A DNA stretch of 64,000 bases from Ferribacterium limneticum (GCF_020510565.1 NZ_CP075189.1:1906501-1970500), one strand, 5' to 3'; shown: positions 14,970 to 24,463, counted from the stretch's first letter. The notes: a model not told the origin generated them from the sequence alone. Numbers and translations are program-made.

Positions 14970-17369
14970 TTGAACAAGTTGATCGTGAAGAAAGCGGCCG
15001 TGCTGGGCGCTGGCGTGATGGGGGCGCAGATTGCGGCGCACCTGGCCAACGCCAATGTGCCGGTCGTGTTGTTCGACCTGGCTGCGAAGGAGGGCGACAA
15101 GAACGGTATCGTCAAGAAGGCTCTCGACGGCCTCAAGAAATTGGACCCGGCGCCGCTGGCCAGCAAGGGCAAGCTGAAGTTCATCGATGCCGCCAACTAC
15201 GACGAGCATCTGCCGCTGCTCTCTGAGTGCGACCTCGTCATCGAGGCCATCGCCGAGCGCATGGACTGGAAAAACGACCTCTACGCCAAAATCGCGCCGC
15301 ACCTCGCGCCGAACGCGATCATCGCTTCCAACACCTCCGGCCTGTCGATGAATGCGCTGGCGCAGGGTTTGCCCGCGGCAGTCCGTCCGCGCTTCTGCGG
15401 CATCCATTTTTTCAACCCGCCGCGCTACATGCATCTGGTCGAGATCATCGGCACGCAGAGCACCGATGCCGGCACGCTCGACGCACTCGAAACCTGGCTG
15501 ACCTCCCGCCTCGGCAAGGGCGTCATCCGCGCCCTCGATACGCCGAACTTCGTCGCTAACCGCATTGGCGTCATGTCGATTCTTGCTGTCATGCATCACA
15601 CGCAGGCTTTCGGTCTTGGCTTCGATGAAGTCGATGCGCTGACCGGCCCGAAGATCGGTCGTCCGAAGAGCGCCACCTATCGCACCGCCGATGTCGTCGG
15701 CCTCGATACCCTGGCTCACGTCGTCAAGACCATGCAGGACACGCTGCCCAACGACCCGTGGCACGCCTATTTCACCAACCCGGCCTGGCTGCAGGCGCTG
15801 ATTGCGCAGGGCGCGCTCGGCCAGAAGACGCGCTGCGGCATTTTCCGCAAGCAGGGCAAGGAAATCCAGGTGCTAGACCTGAAGGCGCAGGATTACCGCA
15901 AGTCTGAGGGCGAAGTGGCCGAGGAGGTCGCTGCCATCCTCAAGATCAAGAATCCGGCCGAAAAGTTCGCCGCCTTGCGTGCTTCGGCGCATCCGCAGGC
16001 CGAATTCCTCTGGGCCATCTTCCGCGACATCTTCCATTACGCCGCCGTGCAACTCGAAAACGTCGCCGACAATGCCCGCGATCTCGATTTCGCCATGCGC
16101 TGGGGCTTCGGCTGGGCGCAAGGGCCGTTCGAAACCTGGCAGGCGGCTGGCTGGGGCGACATTGCCAAAGCCATCGCCGTCGATATCGCCGCCGGCAAGA
16201 CCATGAGCGCCACGCCGTTGCCGGCCTGGGTGCTGGAAGCGGGGCGCACCGGTGTGCATACGGCGCAGGGTTCGTATTCGGCCAGCAAGAACGCCTACGT
16301 GCCGCGCTCGACGCTGCCGGTTTATCAGCGCCAGCTGTTCCCCGAACGCGTGCTCGGGGAGACCGCTGCGACGCCCGAAAAATCTGGCGAAACGCTGTAC
16401 GAGAACGACGGCGTGCGCCTGTGGAAAATGCCGGCGGTCGATGCCGGCATCGGTATCCTGTCGATCAAGTCGAAGATGCACACCATCGGCGACGAGGTGC
16501 TCGACGGTGTCATCGCCGCCGTGCGCCAGGCCGAAACGACGCTCGACGGCGTGGTGATCTGGCACGAAGCGCCGTTCGCGGTTGGCGCCAATCTGGCGCA
16601 GGTGACGGAAGCCATTGGCGCCGGCCAATTCGATCTGCTCGAAAAGACCGTCGAGAAATTCCAGCGCGCTTCGCAAACGCTCAAGTACGCGCAAGTCCCG
16701 ACCGTTGCCGCGGTGCAGGGCATGGCGCTGGGCGGCGGTTGCGAATTCGTCATGCATGCCGGCAAACGCGTCATGGCGCTCGAAAGCTATGTCGGGCTGG
16801 TCGAGGCCGGTGTCGGCCTGATCCCGGCCGGTGGCGGCTGCAAGGAATTCGCCCTGCGCGCTGCCGAGTGGGCTGCTCAGTCGAACGTGCCGGGCGAAGT
16901 TTTCAATTACCTGCAAAACGCCTTCATGACCATTGCTATGGCCAAGGTGGCGAAGAGCGCCGTCGAGGCTGTCGATTACGGCTTCGCCAAGGCGTCCGAC
17001 ACCATCCTGTTCAACGCCAATGAGCTACTCTTCGTGGCGATCCGCGAAGCGCGGGCCATGGCCGAGTCTGGCTATGCGCCGCCGCCGAAGGCCCGGGCCA
17101 TCCCGGTGGCCGGCAAGAACGGCATCGCGACGCTGGAAATGATGCTGGTGAACATGAAGGAGGGCGGCATGATTTCCGCCCACGACTACAAGGTCGCCAA
17201 GTTCGCCGCCATCGCCCTGTGCGGCGGCGAGGTTGAAACGGGCAGCCTGGTTGATGAGGAATGGCTGATTACCGTCGAACGCCGGCTGTTCGTCGAACTG
17301 CTGAAAACCCCCGAAACCCAGGCCCGGATCAAGCACATGCTGGAAACCGGCAAGCCTTTGCGTAATTAA
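14970..17369 (+). CDS. fadB: 3-hydroxyacyl-CoA dehydrogenase / enoyl-CoA hydratase fusion (FadN order)
   Basis: About 799 residues. TTG 14970 is preferred because AAGGAG lies six bases upstream; the ATG at 14964 directly abuts that motif. The NAD-binding start is AAVLGAGVMGAQIAAHLA, then IIASNTSGLS, GIHFFNPPRYMHLVEII and NFVANRIG for the dehydrogenase (about 1-400). A crotonase domain follows (about 470-680) with VQGMALGGGCEFVMHA and a VEAGVGLIPAGGG catalytic region. The order is the reverse of the 11.48-kb fusion and matches Bacillus FadN. It forms an operon with the downstream thiolase (19-base gap). Confidence 0.9.
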   Translation: MNKLIVKKAAVLGAGVMGAQIAAHLANANVPVVLFDLAAKEGDKNGIVKKALDGLKKLDPAPLASKGKLKFIDAANYDEHLPLLSECDLVIEAIAERMDWKNDLYAKIAPHLAPNAIIASNTSGLSMNALAQGLPAAVRPRFCGIHFFNPPRYMHLVEIIGTQSTDAGTLDALETWLTSRLGKGVIRALDTPNFVANRIGVMSILAVMHHTQAFGLGFDEVDALTGPKIGRPKSATYRTADVVGLDTLAHVVKTMQDTLPNDPWHAYFTNPAWLQALIAQGALGQKTRCGIFRKQGKEIQVLDLKAQDYRKSEGEVAEEVAAILKIKNPAEKFAALRASAHPQAEFLWAIFRDIFHYAAVQLENVADNARDLDFAMRWGFGWAQGPFETWQAAGWGDIAKAIAVDIAAGKTMSATPLPAWVLEAGRTGVHTAQGSYSASKNAYVPRSTLPVYQRQLFPERVLGETAATPEKSGETLYENDGVRLWKMPAVDAGIGILSIKSKMHTIGDEVLDGVIAAVRQAETTLDGVVIWHEAPFAVGANLAQVTEAIGAGQFDLLEKTVEKFQRASQTLKYAQVPTVAAVQGMALGGGCEFVMHAGKRVMALESYVGLVEAGVGLIPAGGGCKEFALRAAEWAAQSNVPGEVFNYLQNAFMTIAMAKVAKSAVEAVDYGFAKASDTILFNANELLFVAIREARAMAESGYAPPPKARAIPVAGKNGIATLEMMLVNMKEGGMISAHDYKVAKFAAIALCGGEVETGSLVDEEWLITVERRLFVELLKTPETQARIKHMLETGKPLRN

Positions 17370-17388
17370 TCGGGCTGAGGAAAAAATT

Positions 17389-18588
17389 ATGAGCAAACAA
17401 ATTCAAGACGCCTACATCGTCGCTGCCACCCGCCTGCCGGTGGCCAAGAAAAACGGCATGTTCAAGAACGTGCGGCCGGATGACATGTTGGCCCATGTCA
17501 TCAAATCGGTGGTCGCCCAGGTGCCGGGCATCGATCCGGCGCTGATCGGCGACGTCATCGTCGGCTGTGCCATGCCGGAAGCCGAGCAGGGCATGAACGT
17601 TGCCCGCATCGGCCTGTTGCTGGCCGGGCTGCCGATCACCGTGCCGGGCATCACGATCAACCGTTTCTGCTCCTCCGGGGTGCAGGCGGTGGCCGATGCC
17701 GCCAACCAGATCCGCCTCGGCCTGGCTGATGTGATGATCGCCGCTGGCACCGAGTCGATGAGCGTCATGCCGCAGATGATGGGCAACAAGATGTCGATGA
17801 ACCCGGCCATCTTCGCGAAAGAGGAAAACCTCGGCATCGCCTACGGCATGGGCCTCACCGCCGAAAAGGTGGCGAACCAGTGGAAGGTCGGCCGCGAGGC
17901 GCAGGATGCCTTTGCCGTCGAATCGCATCGCCGCGCCTGCGCGGCGATTGCCGCCGGCCATTTCAAGGCGGAAATTTCGCCCTACACGATTCGCGAAAGC
18001 CTGCCTGATCTGGCTTCCGGCGAGATCCGCATCCGCGAGCGCGTCGTCGATACCGACGAAGGTCCGCGTCCGGATTCGGCGCTCGACAAGCTGGCCAAGC
18101 TGAAGCCGGTCTTCCATGCGCGTGGTTCGGTGACGGCCGGCAATTCGTCGCAGATGTCCGATGGCGCCGGTGCCGTGATGCTGGTTTCCGAGAAGATCCT
18201 GCGCCAACACAACCTGACGCCGCTGGCCCGCTTTGCCGGCTACGCCGTCGGTGGCGTGGCGCCGGAAATCATGGGTATCGGCCCGGTTGCGGCGATTCCA
18301 AAGGTGCTGGCGCAGGTCGGTATCAAACAGGATGACCTCGACTGGATCGAACTCAACGAAGCCTTCGCCGCGCAGTCGATCGCCGTCATGCAGGAACTCG
18401 GCATCGATCCGACCAAGGTCAATCCGCTCGGTGGTGCCATCGCCCTCGGCCATCCGCTTGGCGCCACTGGCGCCATCCGTATCGCCACCGTCGCGCATGG
18501 CCTCAAGCGCACCGGCGGCAAGTACGGCATGGTGACAATGTGCATCGGGACGGGGATGGGCGCCGCCGGCATCATCGAACGGATTTAA
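17389..18588 (+). CDS. fadA: acetyl-CoA acyltransferase, FadA-like thiolase
   Basis: 399 residues from ATG 17389 with GAGGAAAAAATT upstream. Thiolase motifs are complete: INRFCSSGVQAVADAA with the nucleophilic Cys near residue 90, NEAFAAQSIAV, NPLGGAIALGHPLGATGAIR with the catalytic His, and MVTMCIGTGMGAAGIIE with the second Cys. It partners the preceding dehydrogenase-hydratase fusion and releases acetyl-CoA. It is more FadA/PcaF-like than the first thiolase, so the region carries two complete, non-identical fusion-thiolase sets. Confidence 0.93.
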   Translation: MSKQIQDAYIVAATRLPVAKKNGMFKNVRPDDMLAHVIKSVVAQVPGIDPALIGDVIVGCAMPEAEQGMNVARIGLLLAGLPITVPGITINRFCSSGVQAVADAANQIRLGLADVMIAAGTESMSVMPQMMGNKMSMNPAIFAKEENLGIAYGMGLTAEKVANQWKVGREAQDAFAVESHRRACAAIAAGHFKAEISPYTIRESLPDLASGEIRIRERVVDTDEGPRPDSALDKLAKLKPVFHARGSVTAGNSSQMSDGAGAVMLVSEKILRQHNLTPLARFAGYAVGGVAPEIMGIGPVAAIPKVLAQVGIKQDDLDWIELNEAFAAQSIAVMQELGIDPTKVNPLGGAIALGHPLGATGAIRIATVAHGLKRTGGKYGMVTMCIGTGMGAAGIIERI

Positions 18589-18598
18589 GGAAATCCGC

Positions 18599-18757
18599 AT
18601 GAGCAAGCCATCTCCGTCGTTGCGCAGTGCTCACAAGCTCGCCTACCTCAAGGTATGTCTCGCTTGTTGCGCGCTGGGCGCCTCGGATCTGGCTAACTCC
18701 TGCGAATTTCTGATTCCCACGGTCAACCCGAAAAAAAGACCAAAATTGAAACCATGA
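18599..18757 (+). CDS. possible 52-residue protein whose 3' end is the dispersed repeat
   Basis: ATG 18599 follows the thiolase stop by ten bases and has AAGGAAATCCGC, a good ribosome-binding site. The frame (MSKPSPSLRSAHKLAYLKV...) runs 52 residues and its last third, IPTVNPKKRPKLKP, is encoded by repeat copy 4. Its TGA overlaps the next start (ATGA). The first 35 residues match nothing I know. It could be a coupling leader peptide, a truncated gene into which the repeat landed, or non-coding. Confidence 0.4.
   Translation: MSKPSPSLRSAHKLAYLKVCLACCALGASDLANSCEFLIPTVNPKKRPKLKP
18712..18751 (+). repeat. copy 4 of the dispersed repeat
   Basis: GATTCCCACGGTCAACCCGA, an A run, GACCAAAATTGAAA. 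It lies between the fadA-like gene and the DUF4442 gene, ending three bases before the latter's ATG. Confidence 0.88.
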
Positions 18758-19269
18758 AACCCGCCTGGCTGGCCAAACTTTCTCCGACCTGGCGGGCGCG
18801 CATGGTGCGCCTCGGCTTCAACTTCCATCCCGCCTTTCGCGGTACGGGGGGCAGGGTGACCCATGTGGCCAAGGATTTGCGCCACATCCGGGTTTCCCTG
18901 CCGCTCAACTGGAAGACGAAGAATATCGTCGGTTCGCTCTACGGTGGCTCGCTGTTCGCGATCACCGACGGGGCGCATCCGATGATGCTCATGGCGGCGC
19001 TCGGCGACGGTTATATCGTCTGGGACAAGGCAGCGAGCATTCGTTACCGCAAGCCCGGGTTTTCGACGCTGTATGCCGATTTTGTGTTGAGTGACGAGGA
19101 AGTGGCCAAAATCCGGGCCGAACTGGCCAGAAATCCGGAGCTTGAGCGGACTTATGAGGTCGAATTGAAAGACCAGCACGGCATCGTGCATACCGTCGTC
19201 GAACGCACGGTTTACATTGCCGACAAACATTACTACCGACAAAAGAGCGGTGGAGGAGACAAAAAATGA
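18754..19269 (+). CDS. DUF4442 hotdog-fold protein (thioesterase-like)
   Basis: 171 residues from ATG 18754, whose A overlaps the end of the small upstream frame. After a basic helix (WLAKLSPTWRARMVRLGFNF) come hotdog elements: RHIRVSLPLNWKTKNIVGSLYGGSLFAITDGAHPMMLMAAL, in which the GSLYGGSLFAITD part corresponds to the central helix of PaaI/YiiD-type thioesterases. DUF4442 members are probable acyl-CoA thioesterases or acyl-binding proteins. Its place among beta-oxidation genes supports a housekeeping acyl-CoA role. The catalytic residue cannot be named confidently. Confidence 0.78.
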   Translation: MKPAWLAKLSPTWRARMVRLGFNFHPAFRGTGGRVTHVAKDLRHIRVSLPLNWKTKNIVGSLYGGSLFAITDGAHPMMLMAALGDGYIVWDKAASIRYRKPGFSTLYADFVLSDEEVAKIRAELARNPELERTYEVELKDQHGIVHTVVERTVYIADKHYYRQKSGGGDKK

Positions 19270-19841
19270 TTACATCGACAAGCGTTCGCAAGGCAGCGCT
19301 CATTGCCGCCTTGCTGGCGGTTCCCGGGCTGCATGCCGCGGAAGTCGCCGGGGTGAAGGTGGACGACACTATCCGCGTTGGCAGCAGTGATCTGGTGCTC
19401 AACGGCGCCGGCCTGCGCAGCAAGCTTTTCATCAAGGTTTACGTCGGTGCGCTCTACGTTGGCCAAAAGTCGACAACGCCGACAGCAATCTTCGACAGCC
19501 CGCAACCGCGCCGCATGGTCATGCGCATGATGCGCGACCTCGACGCCGAAACGCTGAACTCGGCCCTCGACGATGGCCTGAAGAGCAATCACAGCCCGGC
19601 CGAGTTGGCCGAGCTGAAACCGCAGGCCGACCAGTTGAGCGGCATCATGAAGGGTATCGGCAAGGCCCGCGAAGGCGATACCATTGGCATTGATTTCTCC
19701 GCCGACGGCGTCGCTGTCAGCCTGAACGGGGAGATGCGTGGCAAAGTGGCTGGCGCAGGTTTCGCAAAAGCGCTGCTCAAGGTCTGGCTCGGTGACAAGC
19801 CGGTGGACGCCTCGTTGAAGAAGGCGCTGCTCGGGTCTTAG
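19266..19841 (+). CDS. periplasmic chalcone-isomerase-like protein
   Basis: 191 residues; the ATG overlaps the preceding stop (ATGA), so translation is coupled. It has a signal peptide (KAALIAALLAVPGLHAAEV). The mature part follows the chalcone isomerase-like fold common in Proteobacteria: LNGAGLRSKLFIKVYVGALYV, then MVMRMMRDLDAETL and GDTIGIDFSADGVAVSLNGE. Bacterial members lack proven isomerase activity and are thought to bind fatty acids. Its position between a hotdog protein and FadD fits a fatty-acid-binding role in the envelope; that role is inferred. Confidence 0.82.
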   Translation: MITSTSVRKAALIAALLAVPGLHAAEVAGVKVDDTIRVGSSDLVLNGAGLRSKLFIKVYVGALYVGQKSTTPTAIFDSPQPRRMVMRMMRDLDAETLNSALDDGLKSNHSPAELAELKPQADQLSGIMKGIGKAREGDTIGIDFSADGVAVSLNGEMRGKVAGAGFAKALLKVWLGDKPVDASLKKALLGS

Positions 19842-19866
19842 GTAGGCAACGGAGGAGGAGACAATC

Positions 19867-21525
19867 ATGGAAAAAATCTGGCTACAAAGCTATCCGAATG
19901 GCGTGCCGGCTAACATCGACATCGACCACATCCCGTCGCTCGTCGCGCTGTTTGAAAAGGCCTGCACGACCTTCGCCGACAAGGTCGCCTACATCAGCAT
20001 GGACAAGGCGATGACCTATCGCCAGCTCGACGAAGAGAGCAAGGCCTTTGCCGGCTGGCTGCAGGCCAAAGGCCTGAAGAAGGGCGACCGCGTCGCGCTG
20101 ATGATGCCCAACCTGCTGCAATACCCCGTGGCGCTCTTCGGCACCCTGCGCGCCGGTTGCGTCGTGGTCAATTGCAACCCGCTCTACACGCCGCGCGAGC
20201 TCGAACACCAGCTCAAGGATTCCGGGGCGATAGCCATCGTCATCGTCGAGAACTTTGCCCACACCCTCGATCAGGTTGTCGCCCACACGGCGATCAAGCA
20301 CGTCATCGTCACACCAATGGGCGAAATGCTCGGCCTCAAGGGCATCATCGTCAATTTCGTCGTGCGTCATGTGAAAAAGCTGGTGCCGGCCTGGAATCTG
20401 CCCGGTTCCATCGGTTTCAACAGTGCGCTGGCGACGGGCCGCAGCCACGGCTGGCAGCCCGTGCCGCTGAACCAGGACGACATCGCCTTCCTGCAATACA
20501 CGGGTGGCACAACGGGGGTTTCGAAAGGTGCGATGCTGACCCACGCCAACATCGCCTCCAACGTGACCCAGGCCTACAGCTGGATCAAGCCGGTAGTGCG
20601 TGAGGGCGAGGAATTCATCATCACCGCGCTGCCGCTCTATCACATCTTCGCCCTGACGGCGAACTGCCTGACCTTCCTGATGATCGGTGCGCGCAACCTG
20701 CTCATCGCCAATCCGCGCGACATCCCGGGCTTCGTCAAGGAATGGGGAAAGTACCCGGTGACGGTGGTGACTGGCGTCAACACGCTGTTCAACGCCCTGC
20801 TCAATAACGACGATTTCGCCAAGCTGGATTTCTCGACCATGCGCGTTACCCTGGGTGGTGGCATGGCGGTACAGGGACCGGTCGCCGAAAAGTGGAAGAA
20901 AGTGGTCGGTACCCCGTTGCTGCAAGCCTACGGCCTGACTGAAACCTCGCCGGCGGCGACGATCAATCCACTCGACATGGGTGATTTCAACGGTTCCATC
21001 GGCCTGCCGATTTCCTCTACCGAGGTATCGATTCGCGACGACTACGGCAACGAGGTGCCGCAAGGCCAGATCGGCGAAATCTGCATCCGCGGTCCGCAGG
21101 TCATGAAAGGCTACTGGCAGCGGCAGGATGAGACGGATTTCGCCTTTTATCCGGACCGTTTTCTGCGCACCGGCGACATGGGCTACGTCGACAAAAAAGG
21201 TTTCGTTTTCCTGGTCGACCGCAAGAAGGACATGATCCTCGTCTCCGGTTTCAACGTTTATCCGAACGAAGTCGAGGAAGTCGTTGCCATGCACCCCGGC
21301 GTGCGCGATGTGGCGGCCATCGGCGTGGTCGACGAGAACTCCGGCGAAGCGGTCAAGATCTTCGTCGTCCGCAAGGATCCGGCCGTCACCGAGCGCATGC
21401 TGATCGAGCACTGCCGCGGCCTGCTCACCGGCTACAAAATTCCGAAACATGTCGAATTTCGTGACGACCTGCCGCGTACCAATGTCGGCAAGATCCTGCG
21501 TCGCGCACTGAAAGAGGGTGCTTGA
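19867..21525 (+). CDS. fadD: long-chain acyl-CoA synthetase
   Basis: 552 residues from ATG 19867 (GGAGGAGACAATC upstream). The adenylate-forming motifs are complete: [19 protein letters not shown] (P-loop), [44 protein letters not shown] and a C-terminal [12 protein letters not shown] with the catalytic Lys. It activates imported long-chain fatty acids to CoA thioesters with ATP, linking FadL to FadE. Its stop overlaps the start of the nitronate monooxygenase gene. Confidence 0.94.
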   Translation: MEKIWLQSYPNGVPANIDIDHIPSLVALFEKACTTFADKVAYISMDKAMTYRQLDEESKAFAGWLQAKGLKKGDRVALMMPNLLQYPVALFGTLRAGCVVVNCNPLYTPRELEHQLKDSGAIAIVIVENFAHTLDQVVAHTAIKHVIVTPMGEMLGLKGIIVNFVVRHVKKLVPAWNLPGSIGFNSALATGRSHGWQPVPLNQDDIAFLQYTGGTTGVSKGAMLTHANIASNVTQAYSWIKPVVREGEEFIITALPLYHIFALTANCLTFLMIGARNLLIANPRDIPGFVKEWGKYPVTVVTGVNTLFNALLNNDDFAKLDFSTMRVTLGGGMAVQGPVAEKWKKVVGTPLLQAYGLTETSPAATINPLDMGDFNGSIGLPISSTEVSIRDDYGNEVPQGQIGEICIRGPQVMKGYWQRQDETDFAFYPDRFLRTGDMGYVDKKGFVFLVDRKKDMILVSGFNVYPNEVEEVVAMHPGVRDVAAIGVVDENSGEAVKIFVVRKDPAVTERMLIEHCRGLLTGYKIPKHVEFRDDLPRTNVGKILRRALKEGA

Positions 21526-22472
21526 TGCCGATCCCGGAATCACTGAACAAGAACCTCGCGTTGCCCGTCATCTGCGCGCCGATGTTCATCGTCTCCAACC
21601 CCGATCTCGTCATCGCCCAGTGCAAGAGCGGCCTGATCGGCTCCTTCCCGGCCCTCAATGCCCGGCCGATGGAGTTGCTCGACGAATGGCTGACCCGCAT
21701 CAAGGCTGAACTGGCGGCCGATCCGAGTGCCGCGCCGTTCGCCGTCAACCAGATCATTCACCCCTCGAACGAGCGCCTGGAACACGACATGGCGCTGTGC
21801 ATCAAGCACGAGGTGCCGCTCATCATCACCAGCCTGTCGGCGCCGACGCAGATCGTGCCGCCCGTGCATGCCTACGGCGGCAAGGTCTTCCACGACGTGA
21901 TCAGCGTCCGCCATGCGGAAAAGGCGCTGGAGGCCGGCGTCGATGGCTTGATCCTGGTTTGCGCCGGGGCCGGCGGCCATGCCGGCACGCTGAGCCCGTT
22001 TGCGCTGGTCGGCGAAATTCGCAAGTTCTACGATGGCCCGATCGCCCTCTCAGGTTCGATTACCAACGGCAGCGCGATTCTCGCTGCACAGGCCATGGGC
22101 GCCGATTTTGCCTACATCGGCACACGCTTCATCGCCACCGACGAAGCGCATGCCGCCGAAGCCTACAAGCAGGCCATCGTCGATTCGGATGCCAAGGATG
22201 TGGTCTACACGCCTTACTTCACCGGCGTGCATGGCAACTACCTGAGCAAGAGCATCGTAGCCGCCGGCCTCGATCCGGCCAACCTGCCAGTCAAGGACAA
22301 GACGGCGATGAGCTTCGGCGGCTCCACCGCGGCCAAGGCGTGGAAAGACATCTGGGGCGCCGGCCAGGGCGTCGGTACCATCGCCGACGTACTGCCGACG
22401 GCCGAACTGATCGCCCGCCTCAAGCAGGAATACCGCGCCGCGAAGACGGCCTTGTGCAGCAGTCAGTTTTAG
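21525..22472 (+). CDS. nitronate monooxygenase (2-nitropropane dioxygenase family)
   Basis: 315 residues; ATG 21525 overlaps the fadD stop (TGATG). FMN-dependent TIM-barrel motifs are LPVICAPMFIVSNPDLVIAQ at the N-terminus, LILVCAGAGGHAG in the flavin-phosphate region, IALSGSITNGSAILAAQAMGADFAYIGTRF and a late AGQGVG. Family members oxidise alkyl nitronates; several are merely FMN enoyl-reductase-like proteins. Co-translation with FadD suggests a fatty-acid-related role, perhaps detoxifying nitro or nitronate derivatives, but that is inference. Confidence 0.88.
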   Translation: MPIPESLNKNLALPVICAPMFIVSNPDLVIAQCKSGLIGSFPALNARPMELLDEWLTRIKAELAADPSAAPFAVNQIIHPSNERLEHDMALCIKHEVPLIITSLSAPTQIVPPVHAYGGKVFHDVISVRHAEKALEAGVDGLILVCAGAGGHAGTLSPFALVGEIRKFYDGPIALSGSITNGSAILAAQAMGADFAYIGTRFIATDEAHAAEAYKQAIVDSDAKDVVYTPYFTGVHGNYLSKSIVAAGLDPANLPVKDKTAMSFGGSTAAKAWKDIWGAGQGVGTIADVLPTAELIARLKQEYRAAKTALCSSQF

Positions 22473-22475
22473 CAA

Positions 22476-22560
22476 CCCATCCCCACCCCAGCCCTCCCCT
22501 TGAAGGGGAGGGTGTAAATACTCTCCCCCCTTCAAGGGGGGAGCAGGAGGGGGGATGGGG
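22476..22560. repeat. second GC-rich double-hairpin repeat
   Basis: Two near-perfect hairpins: CCCTCCCCTT/AAGGGGAGGG (22492-22512) and CTCCCCCCTT/AAGGGGGGAG (22523-22543), with outer CCCATCCCC/GGGGATGGGG arms. It is the same family as 10031-10116 and lies between the nitronate monooxygenase and acyl-CoA dehydrogenase genes. Confidence 0.88.
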
Positions 22561-22594
22561 CAATCGTTAATCTGCAACAAAGGAGACCAACAAA

Positions 22595-24388
22595 ATGAGC
22601 GACTACCGCGCCCCCGTAAAAGACATGCGTTTCGTCATGGACGAACTGGCCGGCTTCAGGGAACTGAGCCAGATCGCCGGCTACGAAGACGCCACCCCCG
22701 ACCTCGCCGACGCCATTCTCGACGAAGCCGCCAAGTTCACCGGCGAAGTCCTCGCCCCGCTCAACCGCATCGGCGACCAGCAGGGATGCAAGCTCACGCC
22801 CGATGGCGTGACCACGCCACCCGGCTGGAAGGAAGCCTACAAGGCCTTCTGCGAAGCCGGCTGGAACGGAATTTCATCGCCGGCCGATTTCGGCGGCCAG
22901 GGGCTGCCGGATACACTCGGCGTTGCGGTCAAGGAAATGGTCTGCTCAGCCAACCTGTCGTTCTCGCTCGGCCCCTTGCTCACCACCGGCGCCGTCGAAG
23001 CGCTGCTGACCTGCGCCAGCGACGAGCTCAAGGCCATCTACCTCGAAAAGATGATCACCGGCGAATGGACCGGCACGATGAACCTGACCGAGCCGCAAGC
23101 CGGCTCTGATCTGGCGCTGATCCGCAGCCGCGCCGAGCCGCAGCCCGACGGCAGTTACCGGGTTTTCGGCCAGAAGATATTCATCACCTACGGCGACCAC
23201 GACATGACGGACAACATCGTCCATCTCGTGCTCGCACGCCTGCCCGACGCACCGGCTGGGGTGAAGGGCATCTCGATGTTCCTCGTGCCCAAGTTCCTCG
23301 TGAACGCCGACGGTTCGCTTGGCGCCCGTAATGACGCCCATTGTGTCTCCATCGAACACAAGCTAGGCATCCACGCCAGCCCAACCTGCGTCATGGCCTA
23401 CGGCGACAATGGCGGTGCCGTCGGCTACCTGCTCGGCCAAGCCAATCGCGGACTCGAATACATGTTCATCATGATGAACGAAGCCCGCCTCGGCGTCGGC
23501 CTTCAAGGCATTGCGCTGGGCGAGCGCGCCTACCAGCAGGCCCTGGCTTTCGCCCGCGAACGCAAGCAGGGGCGGGATGCGCTGACCGGCGAGGCCTTGG
23601 TTACGCTCGACAAGCATCCGGATATCCGCCGCATGCTGATGCTCATGAAGTGCCGCGTCGAAGCCAACCGCGCCATGACTTACTACACCTCCGGCCTGCT
23701 CGACCGCGCCCATGCGGCTGGGCACACCGAAGAAGGCAAGCGCCAACTGTGGCTCGCCGAATTCATGATCCCCATCGTCAAGGGCGGCGGTACCGAAATG
23801 GGTATCGACGTCACCTCACTCGGCATCCAGATCTACGGCGGCATGGGCTTCATCGAAGAAACCGGCGCCGCCCAGCACTGGCGCGACTCGCGCATCACGA
23901 CGATCTACGAAGGCACCACCGGCATCCAGGCCAACGACCTGCTGTTCCGCAAACTGATGCGCGATCAGGGCGCCACGGCCAAGGTCGTCTTCGGCGAGGT
24001 CTACGCCACCGCCAAAGCCCTCGGTGCCTCCGGCAAGCCGGAACTGCAAGCAATCGGCCAGCGCCTCGGTGTGGCGCTGAAGGCCTGGACGGAAGCCACC
24101 GAATGGTTGGCCGCCAACGCCAAAACTGGCCTTTCAGGCGTGTTGACCGCAGCAGTCCCCTACCTGCATTTGGCCGTCACCGTGTGCGGCGGCTGGTTCA
24201 TGGGCAAGGCAGCGCTCGCCGCAGCTGGCTATCTCGACAAGAACGAAGGCGATCTGGCCTTCTATCGCGCCAAGATCGCTACGGCGCGGTTCTACGCTGA
24301 CCAGATGTTGCCGCAGGCCACGGCCTACGGCGAAACGGTCAGGGCTGGCGATGCGGCGCTGGCCGGTGTGGGTGACGAGGTTTTCTAG
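22595..24388 (+). CDS. acyl-CoA dehydrogenase (DmdC-like, about 600 residues)
   Basis: 597 residues from ATG 22595, with AAGGAGACCAACAAA upstream. Order: an N-terminal extension, the helical domain (GWNGISSPADFGGQGLP), the middle beta domain (GTMNLTEPQAGSDLALIRSR), and the C-terminal helical domain with RLGVGLQGIALGERAYQQAL, GGMGFIEETGAAQHWRD and ITTIYEGTTGIQANDLLFRK carrying the catalytic Glu. The roughly 130-residue tail is typical of the larger acyl-CoA dehydrogenases seen beside beta-oxidation genes. It differs from the 784-residue FadE and probably prefers another chain length. A terminator follows. Confidence 0.92.
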   Translation: MSDYRAPVKDMRFVMDELAGFRELSQIAGYEDATPDLADAILDEAAKFTGEVLAPLNRIGDQQGCKLTPDGVTTPPGWKEAYKAFCEAGWNGISSPADFGGQGLPDTLGVAVKEMVCSANLSFSLGPLLTTGAVEALLTCASDELKAIYLEKMITGEWTGTMNLTEPQAGSDLALIRSRAEPQPDGSYRVFGQKIFITYGDHDMTDNIVHLVLARLPDAPAGVKGISMFLVPKFLVNADGSLGARNDAHCVSIEHKLGIHASPTCVMAYGDNGGAVGYLLGQANRGLEYMFIMMNEARLGVGLQGIALGERAYQQALAFARERKQGRDALTGEALVTLDKHPDIRRMLMLMKCRVEANRAMTYYTSGLLDRAHAAGHTEEGKRQLWLAEFMIPIVKGGGTEMGIDVTSLGIQIYGGMGFIEETGAAQHWRDSRITTIYEGTTGIQANDLLFRKLMRDQGATAKVVFGEVYATAKALGASGKPELQAIGQRLGVALKAWTEATEWLAANAKTGLSGVLTAAVPYLHLAVTVCGGWFMGKAALAAAGYLDKNEGDLAFYRAKIATARFYADQMLPQATAYGETVRAGDAALAGVGDEVF

Positions 24389-24414
24389 TCGTTCGTTTCC
24401 TGCAGTTCAAACGC

Positions 24415-24446
24415 AAAAAAGCCGCCTGATCCGAGGCGGCTTTTTT
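24415..24446. terminator. bidirectional intrinsic terminator
   Basis: A run, GCCGCCT, loop GATCCG, AGGCGGC, T run. It serves the rightward dehydrogenase gene and the leftward yceI operon, which converge here. Confidence 0.92.
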
Positions 24447-24463
24447 ACGGCTTGCTGACGGGA

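Noticed and set aside
19882..21543. 553-residue antisense frame across fadD
   Set aside because: A shadow of fadD in a GC-rich background, with no domain and no ribosome-binding site.
24390..24412. TTCGTTTCCTGCAGTTCAAACG near the end of the acyl-CoA dehydrogenase gene as a further TetR operator
   Set aside because: The two half-sites are in the wrong arrangement and lie between a stop codon and a terminator, where no promoter is expected.
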